A stretch of 64,000 nucleotides of DNA from Diphasiastrum complanatum (GCA_029204225.1 CM055108.1:12955955-13019954); one strand, 5' to 3'. Positions 9,012 through 21,306 are shown, counted from the first letter of the stretch. Translations and numbers: made by a program. The notes: generated from the letters alone by a model not told the origin.

Positions 9012-11390
9012 GGGGGCAACTATTTCATATTGGACGGGACTTACATGAGGTGGAATTCATGATGAAATCAGGAAGCTGCAAACGCAAATGGGCAAAGCGT
9101 GAAGCTTTGAGAGCCAGCTCTAGGTTGAAGAGCTAATGGAGATCGCACGGGGTGTGATCGGAGGGCAAACACTGTGGTGAGTGTTTTGCTAGCGATCTAC
9201 TGTAGGGAACACTGATGGTGAGGACTTCATGGCATGCTCATTTGGGAGTACAAGATGGCATTACAACAGGGGGCTAGTTTTGGACATTGGCATCGATGGG
9301 GAGACATCTACCATCACGGGCGTGGATAAGCTATCTATAGCTTTTATGCATTTGGTTGTATTTGCAGGAGTCTAGGCTTGACACAAGTGTTGGAATTTCC
9401 ATGGTGCAGATTCTCAGGTGGTGAGATCATGGGGAAGCCTAGAGGAAGTCACTCAGAGCCATATATCTCAGTACGATCAGGGAGACAGTGGTCTCAGGAT
9501 CCCATGAGCGGCTACTCAGGGACAAGCTTGCGTTGGCATGGTGTCGGGTGGTCGGGTGGCACATAGCCAGGGAGAGCGAGCAGATGCTAGGAGTCAAGTG
9601 GAGCAGGTGATGCTTTGGAATTCGGTTTGTCTAGAAGGATGGTGACCAGGATTGGAGACATCAGGTGAGCATAGTATGTGGATGATGAGTCCATTAGGGT
9701 GGCACTCAGGGAGATGCTACAGTTGCTCAGGTATGATATGTCATTTGATGTATCGACGATATTCTTCAGCTGGTGCACCATGTGGTGACCTAGGGACGGG
9801 CCATGCCTACTTGAAGGTAGGTGGAATGGAGTGTATCTGGAGGTGGTACATATCCTAAGGGCATGGAGTGCATTGCAAGGTGATGTGGATCCAGCATGCC
9901 CATGGTTGTGAGCCGACAGGGATGGAGATGGTTGCTTAGGGAGTGACAACTGATACTTTGGCGAGTGATCGAGTGAGTTGCATGGTTATATGCATAGCAG
10001 TCTCTAGGTTGGCGTCACATGTTGTTGTTATCCATCATTATTTGGTAAGTAGGATGCAACTTTTGGTTAGATCCAGTTGGAGTCTAGTTGCACTACAGGT
10101 GGATAGATTCTTGGGGAGCTATAAGCGAGTAATGGATACTTGGTGATCAGATGGTATAGAGTACAGGGTTCTGGAGCTATCCTACCTGATATGCTATGGA
10201 TCGTGGGTGAGTTGTTCATCACAATAGTGGATCTAGTTTGCATTTGCTTTGGCTTGGACGCTATGATGGATACAGTTGTGGTGAGATAGGGTCCTTGGTG
10301 GGAGGCCTATATACTAGTCAAATCAGAGTTGGCAACGTCAAGCATGGGAAGTTGAGCCTACATGAAATGTAGGAGAGGCAAATCATCATCAGTATCTCTG
10401 GGAGATGGGCGAGCTACTCAAGTATTAACCTATGGTGAGGTTTGTGTACATTCATTCATTGAGTCCTTGGTAGACTCTTGTGCTTGGAGCATGGGGAATG
10501 GATGGGGATCAGCTTTCGAGGCTTATTGGACCAGATGTCAGGGAAAAGCGGCTTGGAGCATAGCTTTGTTTGGGAAATACATCAGGGATGAGGCTTGGAG
10601 CGCTCATTGGTTCGAGATGGATGATCTTGGATGATGTATGAGGACATCTATCTGATATGCTTGGACATGAGGGCATCTTGGTACAGGTGCAGGCCATGGT
10701 TGAGGACCTGATTTGGTGACCAGTGGTGTAGCAGTGGATCTATAGGTGGCACAGGTGTTGGTACGACAAGATACCACTTATGGGTAGGCCTTGTTCATGT
10801 ATTTGATGCTTTATCATTCGTGTTGGTTTGCATGGGTGTGTGTGGGCTTGCATGTTGCCTTGTCACGGGAGTCTAGATCTGAGTTGGAGTTATATGTGGT
10901 TGTGCATTTGCTACAATGAAACAAAGTAGTCATTTTATGCTCTTTGACTTGTCATTATGTCTACTAGCTATTTATCCAGTGAGGGTATAGTCTTATGGTG
11001 GCAGTAAGATTTCCTCAGATTGAGCCTCAGTCGCTCATTTATGTCAGCTTTACAGGTTTGTGCTTGTAAGTGTCTGATAGGATATTAGCCTAGCTAGATG
11101 GAGGATGTAAGTCTCATGGTGGCAGTGGGATTTCCTCAGTTTGATCCATGTCGCTCATGTGGTCCACTTGTGGTCAAGTTGGATTGGGGACGAGTCAGTT
11201 GGTCGAGAGTGTGGTAGACTCTCTATATGAGCATTGTGTTTACATGATACTTTATGAGTCAAACCTGGGTGTTTGTTGGTGTGCTTGAGTGTAAGTCAAG
11301 TACATGGTAGCTGTGATATGCATAACATCTTTTGGACACTCCAGACACTGCTGCAATATATTGTTTTTCACTCTTAACACATTTGAGCTT
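9012..11390 (+). mobile_element. noncoding internal region of an LTR-element remnant
   Basis: This 2.4-kb G-rich stretch has only short, domainless ORFs. It ends in a polypurine-like AAGGGAGAGAG at about 11390, just before an LTR-like start. Near its end a unit containing GGTGGCAGTNNGATTTCCTCAG occurs at about 10995 and 11117. It looks like the interior of a non-autonomous LTR element, but no 5' LTR was identified. Confidence 0.3.
10985..11158 (+). repeat. degenerate tandem repeat, about 122-bp spacing
   Basis: About 50 bp at 10985-11037 (from AGTCTTATGGTGGCAG to GTCGCTCAT) recur at 11108-11158 with a few differences. Confidence 0.55.
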
Positions 11391-11399
11391 AAGGGAGAG

Positions 11400-11950
11400 A
11401 GTTAGAAATCAACTTGTGATCTGATTCATTAGTATAAGCTCTAAATGTGATGATGTAATTAGTGTACAATTTATTTGGTTTATTGTATATGGTTGTGATC
11501 GGGACATGACCCGTTAGGATATATTGATCGGGCACTGATCCCGTAGACGGCTACTTGGGTTAGTCGGGTAGCCACATATAGGAAGAATGAGCATGTACAG
11601 AGTTATTTACAGTACTTGCTATACTTGGAGGCATGTCCCAAGTTTGTCGGTCGAATTTGGCCATATTGGGCCTAACCTTAGTTTGACAGGTGGTAGGCCA
11701 ATTTTAGGACACTTGCCTTTTCATGCAGTTTGTGAATACTCTATATGTACAGTGTTTCTTTATAATCTATTAACTTTGTTGTGCCATCTATGAGAGCTTG
11801 TGAGGAGTGGCTATGGTGATTATGTGATGTGATCTGCATACTGCACTAGATTCTATCAAAATTTCAACTGTATGACTATGCAATGACTATACATAGAAAT
11901 GGATACGAAAGGTGACGTTTCTCAAGTACAAGCAAATGCAAATATGATCA
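11400..11950 (+). mobile_element. possible 3' LTR
   Basis: Sequence after the polypurine run begins GTTAGAAATCAAC, a typical copia-like LTR start after a purine tract. It contains two similar palindromic pieces, GATCGGGACATGACCCG (about 11497) and GATCGGGCACTGATCCCG (about 11528). The far end is not defined. Confidence 0.3.
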
Positions 11951-12546
11951 TCTCACAAGAATCAGTGATGTCTACTATTCAGGTTGGTCACTCAAGTATA
12001 CTTCAGTCTTATTTGATAAAAGCATAAAGTGCATGGTGATGGCATAAGAAACTACTATTCTTAGCCAAAAAAAAAAAATTAAAAATGAAAAAAAGGGCAG
12101 AATAATTCTTAACGATTGTGTTATAAATGTCGATCCTTTTTCAACAAACAATGACATAGCAATGCTTACCATAGAGAAAATTATAACCCTCTATTTTCCT
12201 TTGTTCTTGTAATGATATTCTTAGCATAACAAAAAATTTGCCTACCTATTTTAAGTTCTTTAAAGTACATGGATTTGTACAAAGAACGTACACATTCATA
12301 AGATCAAAACGACATGGATGTGCCCTAGTCATATCATGAATGTAGCGTTGCAAATTCTTTCATTTGTATTTTTACTTACCGGCATTAAGTTTTTGGCTAC
12401 TTTCTGAGTCACGATCATGGTTTAAAATCATATAACAATAAGTTAGTTTGCGGATTCTTGTATAGCATGGATTTGCTCAAGAAGTTACGAGAATCGTACA
12501 TTATCTGCTTACAAGTATGAATGTTGGTATGGCATGGATTTGCCTC
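11951..12546. repeat. degenerate GGCATGGATTTG units next to the Penelope-like element
   Basis: CATGGATTTG-type units recur at about 12268, 12313, 12467 and 12532. Reverse-complement relatives (AATCCATGCCAT, GATCCGTGTCAT) occur at 19.8-20.5 kb and 36.5 kb beside the other copies of the same element. No gene was recognised. Confidence 0.4.
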
Positions 12547-12790
12547 AAGCTTCATGTACTAGTCCAAACTACTTATACGTTTGCATTTTGCTACACATTT
12601 TATATCGCTTATTTTTAAATGCATAATGTTTTATATATATTAATAAAAGATACAGACCAAAAAACTAGCAAAATGATTAGCATGGCACTCACCCTGATAC
12701 GATAGCAATATGGTTTGGCCTATCGCTATAAACAACTTTTAGTAAGGGAAGATCAGACTAAAGAAAATCTATCTATATTGCAAGCTGATT
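12547..12790 (+). repeat. left direct repeat of the Penelope-like element
   Basis: About 244 bp starting AAGCTTCATGTACTAGTCCA match 16155-16384 in the same orientation. The main difference is a 14-bp insertion, plus scattered substitutions. Direct terminal repeats (pLTRs) formed by head-to-tail tandem insertion are characteristic of Penelope-like elements. Confidence 0.7.
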
Positions 12791-12799
12791 AGTCAAGTT

Positions 12800-13200
12800 T
12801 AACATATTTTGTACATGGATAACTGACATTCAGCGTTGAAACCTGTCATCCTCACTGTGCTAACTTGCGCAATTTTGTGTGGTGGGATGGTGGCAGGTGC
12901 GCTGGATGTCTTGAGATATGTTATGCTTTACGGTGCTTTATTTAGTACTGTATACTTTTCAGCTATGTTTTGCCTTATTGGTCTATGAATAAAGGGTTTT
13001 AAAAGATTTTGGTCTTGACTTGTCAAGAGGAGCTTTGATCTGTTTATCTCTCTCTCTGTGCATCCTTGAGGTGTAAATCCGACTATCCTTTGGTCGAGAT
13101 AGTATCAAAACCTTTGCCTTACTTGGATTCATATACTACCATAGGTTTGTTTTATGTTTTAGTCCTCAGGATGATATCAAGGAGCTATAAACCTAGATTA
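12800..13200 (+). repeat. 5' untranslated region of the Penelope-like element
   Basis: This carries a chain of conserved blocks: ACATGGATAAC, GTGGGATGGTGGCAGGT, CTTTA(C/T)GGTGCTTTA and TTGACTTGTCAAG. They are shared, in reverse orientation, with 19310-19620 and 35830-36090. In two copies the blocks precede the same ORF start, so they are probably the element's 5' leader. Confidence 0.6.
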
Positions 13201-13705
13201 TGGGGAGCCCCTTCCTCCCCCTAATCTATTCATTCAAACTTTGATCGTTTGCATGAAAAAAGCTATCTTGTTGCATAGTTTTATTAATGGAACAGATCGT
13301 ACTACTTGTAATGTTTCTGGACCTGAAGATAAAGTGCTTTGTTTTACTGACCTTCTGGATTTATTACATTGGGTTAAGATGTACTTGCCAATTTGGTAAA
13401 TCCAAGATCCATCCCATGAGTACCATTGTAAGGTTGGCTTTAAATTTGGCTGGTCTTGCGAAAAAATATGAGAAGGCAATTTTGTTTTATAGTTCTCATA
13501 TTAGAAAAGTTTTCTCATGCCTTGAAAAAGAGAAAGACCCTCTTTCTGTTGAAGCCTCTCCTGCCATACCCGAATCACTTTCTTCTCCACATCCTCTTGT
13601 CTTCTTAGATGAAATGGCTGAAGCTAGTGCCTCACAACTTGAAATCTTCTCTCAAGATATCTGCGATATTGGTAATCAATCCACTTTTGAATTTTGCCAA
13701 TTACC
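13195..13705 (+). pseudogene. Penelope-like element, N-terminal ORF segment
   Basis: With frameshifts, this encodes a segment beginning PLPPPNLFIQTLIVCM, then GTDRTTC, GPEDKVLC and LHWVKMYL. It is clearly homologous to the minus-strand ORF at 35413-35721 (FIQTLIRCMKK, then TDRATC, GPEDKVLC, LDWVKIYL). The latter part of the segment is acidic and Ser/Pro-rich. The function of this domain is unknown to me. At about 13705 the coding direction flips to the minus strand. Confidence 0.5.
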
Positions 13706-13713
13706 AAAAATTG

Positions 13714-15060
13714 TCAAGTCCCTTTCGTACCTGCATGTACTATTTTACGTAGTGGGACAATGTTCCCTTGAATCCATTTTTTGTTTTTTAGAAGTTCTAG
13801 GGCACTTTTTCTACAGAAATCAGCATGCATATCAATATCTATGCTTGGATACATAGGTAAAAGTTTCATGAGTTGCAACCATCCATCATGTAATTCAGTA
13901 GCAATACTCTGAATATTAGTATGTTGTAGCATTATATGATTAAGTCCTTTGTCTAAGGAGCGTTTAAGGTCCTTACTATTGATAAAGCTGCAATCTGTAG
14001 TCACAACATGACCAAACTTATTTGAAATAAAGCCTTTAAAATGTTTCAAAGTAGTGCAAGAACAAACTTGTAGATTTTCAACTTGAAAATTGCAGAAGAC
14101 TTTATAAGGAAGGTACCAGTCCATTTTAACATTTGGCATGGAAGACCAACCAAAAACAATATCGTCAAAGGACTCATTTATAAAGCCGAATAACTATAGT
14201 AAAATGGGAGCATAAAGCTGCTTCACATGAATGGTCTTAAACATCCTATTGCAGTAAAGTAAATGTAGAAAGAGTTTTCACTTAGTTTCATGTGTAATGA
14301 GCTGCATGCGATCCAACGCATTCCTGATTGCCTCCCTCCTTTTCAAAACCATCTCGTGCTGCAAGCATATCAATCCCAACAATTTCTTGACTGGTAACTC
14401 ATTCTTTGTGTCGCTTCCTTGTCCTTTTTTCCCTTTGTATCCACCAGTAAATTCCCTTCTTTTACCTTTTCCAGAGAGAACAGAGATAGGGTTGTTAAGA
14501 TTGAAAGTGCCAATATGTTTATTAGAGTTTTGGAAGAATTTGCCTTGCAAAGTAGAGGAGCTAGGTCTTTTAAGCAAGCATTCAATTTCTCTAATATTTT
14601 TGGCATCACCAAGATGTGCAAGGAGTTTGGCAGAGGGATTTGCGGCAAGTTCAATGGATGCGTCTATCATGTACTGGAGTAGATAGAGAAAGATAATATG
14701 TGCTTTGACAATATCCCTAGCTGGTTTGTGTAGCCACAAAAAAAAGGCAATGAGTTGGTTTTGTGGAGAAGCACCTGAGAAGAAAATGCTCAGGCTATTC
14801 ATCATGTACCAGATGGCATGGTCAAACCATATAATGGAGGACTGATTTTTACATTTGTCACCACATCTACATTTGAAAAAAGGTCTTTTCCAGTTCCAAA
14901 TTCGAGCTTGGTGGAGATTCATTCTATTGAAACCAGTGTCAAAATGTCCACGAGTTTGTGCCCAGGTTTGCTCAAAAGGGCAACGAGAAGGCTCAAATTT
15001 GTTCATGTGAATGACATTATCAAAGGGAATAGGAGTATCTAGAATGAAATTAGAGCAGCC
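13714..15060 (-). pseudogene. Penelope-like element, middle ORF segment (inverted)
   Basis: Two minus-strand frames (14278-15006, 242 codons; 13714-14139, 141 codons) read as one continuous segment. The first has a small Cys cluster (CRCGDKC), then GASPQNQLIAFFLW and a Lys/Gly-rich linker. The second contains GHVVTTDCSFINSKDLKRSL and then DKGLNHI. This resembles the GHVVTGDL...LL.KG motif found N-terminal to the RT of Penelope-like and related elements. That domain should precede the RT on the same strand, but here it lies on the opposite strand to the segments on either side. The simplest reading is an inversion of about 1.35 kb inside the element. Confidence 0.5.
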
Positions 15061-15129
15061 AGTTTGTAGGTCTAAACTTCTTTTTCAGTAAGATGTGTAA
15101 GAATGTTCCAGAGCTCGATATGAATCGGA

Positions 15130-16154
15130 ACAAGAAAATTGACAGTAGGTAAGCTCCAAAGTTTGTAAGAAGTAATTGCCAACGATGAACGAAAATGGAT
15201 TACCAAGCACTTATATGTCAATGGAATTGACAAAGCGCAACAAAACCCTTGTGTGCATATATCTTGTACGTAAACTTTCTATAGGAAGACTTGATAGCCT
15301 GGATTTTATTCCTTTCCCTGATCTTAAAAATAACCTCGTCTCAAACTCTTTGGAATACATTAGCACCTCTATGAGTGAGTTACTACCTGATGACTTCATA
15401 TATTCAAGGGAATTGCCCTACCTACTATACACCTATAAGGTGCATAAGAAGACTTTCGATCGATCACGAATGCACATGATTGTTGTTTTTCCAAACTTGC
15501 AAAATTCTTGACAGGTGCTCTTGGTATGTTGTATCATTTCATTATGAAAGATGCAGGCCTTAAGGCAAAAACATACAAGAGCATCCTAAATGGGGATACA
15601 TCTTTACTTTGGCAATGTGATTCATCTGTCGACTTTTATCTAAATCTACCCAAACACATATATACAATGAAAGCAATAGATATTTCCAAATGCTATGAAG
15701 ATATTCCTCTCGAATGAATGGAATGATATAGACAAGGATACTTTATGCAAATGGAACTCCTACCTGATAGATGATTGTATTGTAAGACTCGGAGATCACA
15801 CATGGCGACAAATCCGAGGAATACCTATGGGGTTCTCGTGCTCACCACAACTAATACCTTTCATTTTTTGAGATACGGTTTATTAAAAGACTTGCAAAAC
15901 TTGGGCATATTGAATATATGAACAACTTCAAGTATTTGTTCAGATATATAGATGATATCTACCTTATCAATAATCATACGGTGGGACGCTTCCTAGACAG
16001 AACCCAACTTAGGACACCGGACAATCCGTTCTGGATCTATCCCTTGGAGTACCTTGAGATTGATGGAAATGATACCAAAAGTAATTCAGTAAACTTTTTG
16101 AATATCACAATTTCTTTCGACCCAATTACTGGTTGTTCACTACTGTCCAAATAA
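15130..16154 (+). pseudogene. Penelope-like reverse transcriptase, degenerate
   Basis: Across three frames the RT motifs appear in order: GIDKAQQNPCVHISC (before the fingers, about 15225), YLLYTYKVHKK (about 15425), motif A AIDISKCYEDIPLE (about 15675), motif B GIPMGFSCSPQL (about 15820), catalytic FRYIDDIYLI (about 15945, the YxDD box as YIDD) and VNFLNITISF (motif D, about 16095). Catalytic Asp residues are retained but at least two stops and two frameshifts break the protein. The thumb is cut off where the direct repeat begins at 16155, and no GIY-YIG endonuclease was seen. Confidence 0.65.
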
Positions 16155-16384
16155 AAGCTTCATGTACTGGTCCAAACTACTTATACGTTTTCATTTTGCT
16201 CACATTTTATATAGCTTATTTCCAAATGCATAATGTTTTATATATATTAATAAAAGATACAAACCAAAAGACCAGCAAGGCTGATCAACATGGCACTTGC
16301 CCTGATACGGTAGCAATATGGTTTGGCCTATCACTTAGTAAGGGAAGATCAGAGTAAAGAAACTCTATCTATATTGCAAGCTGA
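16155..16384 (+). repeat. right direct repeat of the Penelope-like element
   Basis: This repeats 12547-12790 in direct orientation, including the block CCTGATACGGTAGCAATATG. It starts one base after the RT remnant's stop codon, consistent with a truncated copy joined head-to-tail to the start of another. Confidence 0.7.
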
Positions 16385-17882
16385 ATGTGGATCTTCCCAA
16401 GCTGTTCGTTCTGAGGACAAAACTTCTTTAAGGGGGGAAGAATGTTACGTCCATGTCAGTATGAGGGATTCAGAATAATTTCTAACATGAATAGCCGGTC
16501 ACTTATGTCTTGTCATTCTGGGCTTGGCCAATAAAGTAATCAATAATCTTATGAGGGCCCAGACCTATAATTTGACATAGGAGCACTTGCATGGTGTTTG
16601 ACTGGTATAATGCATGAATAGGAGGTCAATTGCTATTTCAGATTGCATAGGGATCCTAAGAGAAATATTCTCTCCTCATGGGAGAGAATATATACTAGTG
16701 GAAACTCACCCATCTACCTATTGGATTTTCTGATCCTTGAAGCCATGAGCCCCTCCTCCCTTGCATTCATTCACCATGGCATGGGAGTGAAGTGGTTAGG
16801 GTATTGACTAGCCATTTCCTGTTGGTTGGGTGGTTTTCATGCGTAAGCCATGCACTGCTCCACATGTCTCAATAGGAGTGTCTGTCTCCTCTTAAGGTTA
16901 TTAGTTACAGACTGTCCTTGACATGGACTTAAATCGAGGCGTAACTTATAATCTCGAATACTGGAGGGCCGGTCTACCATATTAGGACTATTCCAAATGG
17001 AATATGTCCATAACTAGGGGGGAGGAGAGGGCTTGCATGGTAAGAGATTCACCATTACAGGACGACTGTCCCGACTCTTTAACCTCATGTGCCATTAATG
17101 CGGCACTCATGACAGTATCATGAACGTGTAGATAAAAAAATTGTTATTTATGGCAAAGGGTGTCCATTAGAGTATAAATTGGGCTTACACTATATTTAAC
17201 AAGGGCACCTATGAATTGTGGCTATTAGTTAGGATTATTCTGGTTTGGATAATTCGGATAAGTTGAAATACTAGAGAAATGGTGACAAGATTGTAGTCAT
17301 CTTACCAACCAATTACAATGATAGGCATACCATCTTAAGAGATGGACCTTTTGGCATTTTCACACTTTTCACCAATATTTGGCTCAAGTAGACTATTAGG
17401 GACTTTATACATATGGATGAAGTGGACCAAAAGTTGTAACAAAACTCACAAGGTGGATATCAATGATGACAAGAAGCTTTGATGCCGTAGTCCAAAAGTT
17501 GTAAAGAACTCCTCCTTACTAAGGACCATAACTACTATGATGTTCCATACAATGTAATGCACTCCAATTCTTTAGGAAAGAAGTGATGCTTCTAGAAAGC
17601 AATAACTCTATCTATACATTCAAATTCCCCTTGCCTAACTCTCAAATTTTTAGTGGCTTATCACACAAGTATGAGTTTGTCAGGAGCTACAACCCTGGGC
17701 ATGGAAGCATATCCAACCTTGCCAATTGTAAAAAGAAAATGAGAATATAGGAATGAAGCTCGAAGAGATAGAAGCTGGAATCTTTCTGTCGCCACCAGTA
17801 TATGATTCATACTCTCAGCTCTCTTTGTCAGGCTACCATAACACCATCTAGAAATTAGCTTCATTCAGGATTTGGTGTTACA
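16385..17882 (+). mobile_element. Ty3/gypsy 3' end: polypurine tract and LTR
   Basis: TTCTGAGGACAAAACTTC and the purine run AAGGGGGGAAGAA lead into TGTTACGTCC at 16443, a common LTR start in plant Ty3/gypsy elements. A matching end, GGTGTTACA, occurs at 17882, giving a candidate LTR of 1,440 bp. The internal domain is absent; the Penelope-like repeat sits immediately upstream. The 3' limit is inferred from the TGTTAC...TTACA ends only. Confidence 0.45.
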
Positions 17883-18022
17883 AGGGGGCCCTACTAGCTG
17901 TGAAATGTTGCAGTTTCAAGCTACCACGCCACCATCTGTAGTACAGATCAGGCACGTTAAATTGTACTACAATTCGATGGTTGATACTCACAGATCGTAG
18001 CTGGATCCCAAGAACAGGATGT

Positions 18023-18092
<70 letters not shown>

Positions 18093-18970
18093 CCCAAGGA
18101 AGCACTATAGAAACTGCTGTCGCTACTGTACGAAAAGATGAAATAGACGAAGCCTAGCAGGGCACCATTACATATTTCAGACAGCCCTGAGATTTTGTCA
18201 CGTACCCTGCTGATGCAACCATTGCATGATTGACAATTGCAATTTTGACACATGGTAGGCATCCAAGAGGGTAGGGCCAAAATCTTTGAGCACCATACCT
18301 GTCATCTATATGATGATTGATGTCTTTGATGTGCACGACTTGTTTGTGCTACAGCTGGAGGATTTGAAACTAGCAGATTTCGCCCAGGAATTGGCTTGCT
18401 GGATTGTCAAATCTACAAGAGTCCCCAATTTCACAACATAATTGACATTTGGAGAGTTTTTGTTGATGTACACTCTCATTTGTTCATTTGTTGAGAGCAT
18501 AGCGGCTATACACGATAGCATGAGATCTTCTTTGAAGATATAATGTGTCAACTCTCAATTCATTGATTATGCTATGTAATGGTTGGGAGTTGGTGAATAT
18601 ATCTTATAGCAAGCCTCACACTTTCGTGCTTGAGCATGCTCCTAGCCAATAAGTTTATGTTTTTCTATAGTGTTTGAATTATTTTATGGGCCACAAGAAC
18701 TTTATGACATTTCTATTGATGACATTAGCATGATGAGTTTAATGATGATGTATGCAAGAGGTCTCACTTGCAACCTAAAGCTAGTAGAAATTTATTTTTG
18801 TAATCTCGTGAAAAACTTTCATGCCTCTAATTGTTTTTTTAGAAAAGCTTAAAATAATTGTTAGGCGAATTTAGACCTTCAAAATACCTACTAGCATTTT
18901 GGTGAGCTTGCCTTTCAAAGTGAGTTGTGAAACTATAAGAAATGTCATTTGAAATTCTTGTGCAATTTCC
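17883..18970. other. intergenic stretch, no gene recognised
   Basis: It contains one compound microsatellite (separate entry) and short AT-rich ORFs without recognisable domains. Confidence 0.45.
18023..18090. repeat. compound microsatellite (TG)n(AG)n
   Basis: About 13 TG units are followed by about 20 AG units. The His/Thr and Ser/Leu ORFs across it are artefacts of the repeat. Confidence 0.95.
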
Positions 18971-19034
18971 TTGGTTAAAAACTACTTATATTTCGACTTG
19001 CATCTAGAAAGTTTGCTTTATTTCACTCTTCAAA

Positions 19035-19147
<113 letters not shown>

Positions 19148-19268
19148 TGCATCTGCAAGAGAAGCGCGCATTGGATGTGCAAAATGATAAACAATCTTGA
19201 AGCAATTTAGTGGTGTTGTGCTTTCCTTCCTTGGCCTTCCTTTGTGGGAGCAACTAATGAAAGTTGGT

Positions 19269-19271
<3 letters not shown>

Positions 19272-19307
<36 letters not shown>
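19272..19307. repeat. (AG)18 microsatellite
   Basis: A simple dinucleotide run immediately next to the Penelope-like 5' region copy that starts at about 19310. Confidence 0.95.
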
Positions 19308-19309
<2 letters not shown>

Positions 19310-19311
<2 letters not shown>

Positions 19312-20600
19312 TGACATCACATAGTCCCCCTTGACAAGTCAAGGCCAAACCCTTTGGACCCTTTAATTTATAGCATAACAAGTTAAAACATAGCTATATA
19401 AAGTCTTACAGTATAGAGTACCATAAAGCGAAGCAAGTTTAAGGACACCTAGCTGTTACCTGCCACCATCCCACAAAACAAAATTGTACAAGTTAGTTGC
19501 GTGAGGAAGACAAGTGTCATAGCAAAGCATCAGTTGTTATCCATGTCCAAAACAAGATTCACTACCTTATCAGCTTAATTGCAATTTCAAATAATATGTC
19601 CAATCTTCCCTATCATGCATTTCATAATTAGCAATATTATGCCCTTTAACGAAACCGTGTCAGGACAGATGCCATACGGATCGGTATAAGAGCAAACAAA
19701 ACCTATTAAAAAAATCTACACATAAAAAAATCTACACATAAGAAGCTATCTTGCAATACACAAGTGAAAAGAGATATGACTTTGGCCACAATGCTAGGTA
19801 CTAGGGTAGATCCGTGTCATACTAGTCCCAAGGACAAACCATGCAAAACATTTGGGAGTCCAAGCACCTTATGGCTTGGGCAAATCCATGCCATTCAAGC
19901 GCGTCAAAATCAAACTCTGCATACATCCATAGCTTACTCATACAGGCTGCTCTTAAGCCTTCTTTTTTTTAAAAAATTTGAATCTTGCAAAGGGTATAAA
20001 AGACCAAACTTTATAAGATTCAAAGCATGGAATGTAAGCATTTTTCAGATCATAACTTCAAAAAACATTCAATTTACATAACTCATGAAGTTCCATATGT
20101 ATATATGAACTATATTGCAGTGTTGGGTGATACTACCTTCCATAATGCTTCATAAAACTTCATACCTGAATGCGAGATGAAGTAATTTCTTGCGAGCTAC
20201 CCATTTTCCACTGTTTCAAGCAAGACCCTGCTTACATACGACCGATTCAAAACCGAAGTGTCAAAGTCGGCGAACGTCAGTTGTTATCCACTTACAAAAT
20301 AGATTCTACTACTTAACAACATTTCTAACATCATGTGAACTTAGTCCAATCTTCTCATTCAAGTATCACAAATAGCAATCAGTTGAACCATGTCATCACC
20401 ATACAAGGGCCACAACCATATTGATCAATTTATAGGGTCTCAGTCCATTTTAGTATCATCAGCATAAATCATAACTGCATAATGACAAGTTTAGGTTCGG
20501 ATCATGAGATTGCCAATTGGTCAAATCCATGTCATGCTAATCCTGATGAAAACTGAAAGCATTAAGTGAATCGTATTCTCATGTGTTCCGTCCTGAGTGT
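19310..20600 (-). mobile_element. 5' region of a Penelope-like element (copy 2)
   Basis: Read on the minus strand, 19310-19620 shares GTGGGATGGTGGCAGGT, the CTTTATGG block and TTGACTTGTCAAG with the 12.8-13.05 kb leader. Around 19800-20550 there are relatives of the GGCATGGATTTG units (as AATCCATGCCAT and AATCCATGTCATGCTAATC). No ORF follows, so only the leader is present; its coding end abuts the (AG)n run at 19272. Confidence 0.5.
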
Positions 20601-20749
20601 GCGATATTGTCAACTAGTTTGATCTATTTTGATCTATGTTGATTATTTGACAATTTAGGCCAATATGCATTTCATACTTAGAGACAAACTTTATGAAGTT
20701 GTTTTTAGCCTAAGTACATTTAAAATTACCAATTTTACAAAGTGAGAAA

Positions 20750-21305
20750 AAGTAGAAGGTCGTGTTTGGACACATTCAAATTCGAAAGTTAGATACATTG
20801 AATCTAGTTCATATTGTAATATGGTTTTTGGTCTAGAAGTTTCTATGGAGAGAAACTAAGCTCATTAATGAGGCATGAACCTGCTATAAATAGATGTACA
20901 CATGTGGGAAGAGGATGATCTTCTCTCTTATAAATAGATGTACACATGTGGGAAGAGGATGATCTTCTCTCTCCTATCTCATTTCATGCTTATACATGAG
21001 TTCTCTTGGGTTCATCTATCCTTGGTGCACTATAGTGATGATATCTTGCAATCTTGTGTGTATAATGCTTTAAATTATGACTCATTGGGTTCACACATGT
21101 GAAATACAATAAAGTATTATTTTTGTATGGACAACACCTTTATTTTATGATATGGTTGATGTTTGATCAATACCTTGCTGAGTTTGCATCTCTTTCATTA
21201 AGTAAATGTTGAATTTCTACATTGTCAATGGTGCTAATTGTGTTGTCTTTCTAAACCAAAGATCAATAGATGTTTTTGAATACTAGTGATTCATAAAATC
21301 TTCAC
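20750..21305 (+). mobile_element. 3' part of a Ty1/copia-type LTR
   Basis: The segment ends AAAATCTTCACA directly before TGGTATCACAGC, a one-base variant of the initiator-tRNA-Met primer-binding site. It carries TATAAATA boxes and an AATACAATAAAG poly(A)-like signal. The 5' LTR limit is not resolved. Confidence 0.45.
20885..20972 (+). repeat. 44-bp tandem duplication containing a TATA box
   Basis: TATAAATAGATGTACACATG and the next 24 bases occur twice, at 20885 and 20929, with no differences seen. This gives two TATAAATA boxes 44 bp apart within the LTR. Confidence 0.85.
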
Positions 21306-21306
21306 A

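Noticed and set aside
9378-10634. Several 60-120 aa ORFs in the 9-11 kb region
   Set aside because: Short, compositionally driven by G-rich repeats, no domains or splice links.
13234-13479. Minus-strand ORF of 81 aa
   Set aside because: Shadow of the plus-strand Penelope-like N-terminal segment, which has a homologue at 35.4-35.7 kb.
14297-14686. Plus-strand ORFs of 129 and 87 aa
   Set aside because: Shadows of the minus-strand Penelope-like middle segment.
17878-18105. Leu/Ser and His/Thr-rich ORFs
   Set aside because: They are translations of the (TG)n(AG)n microsatellite.
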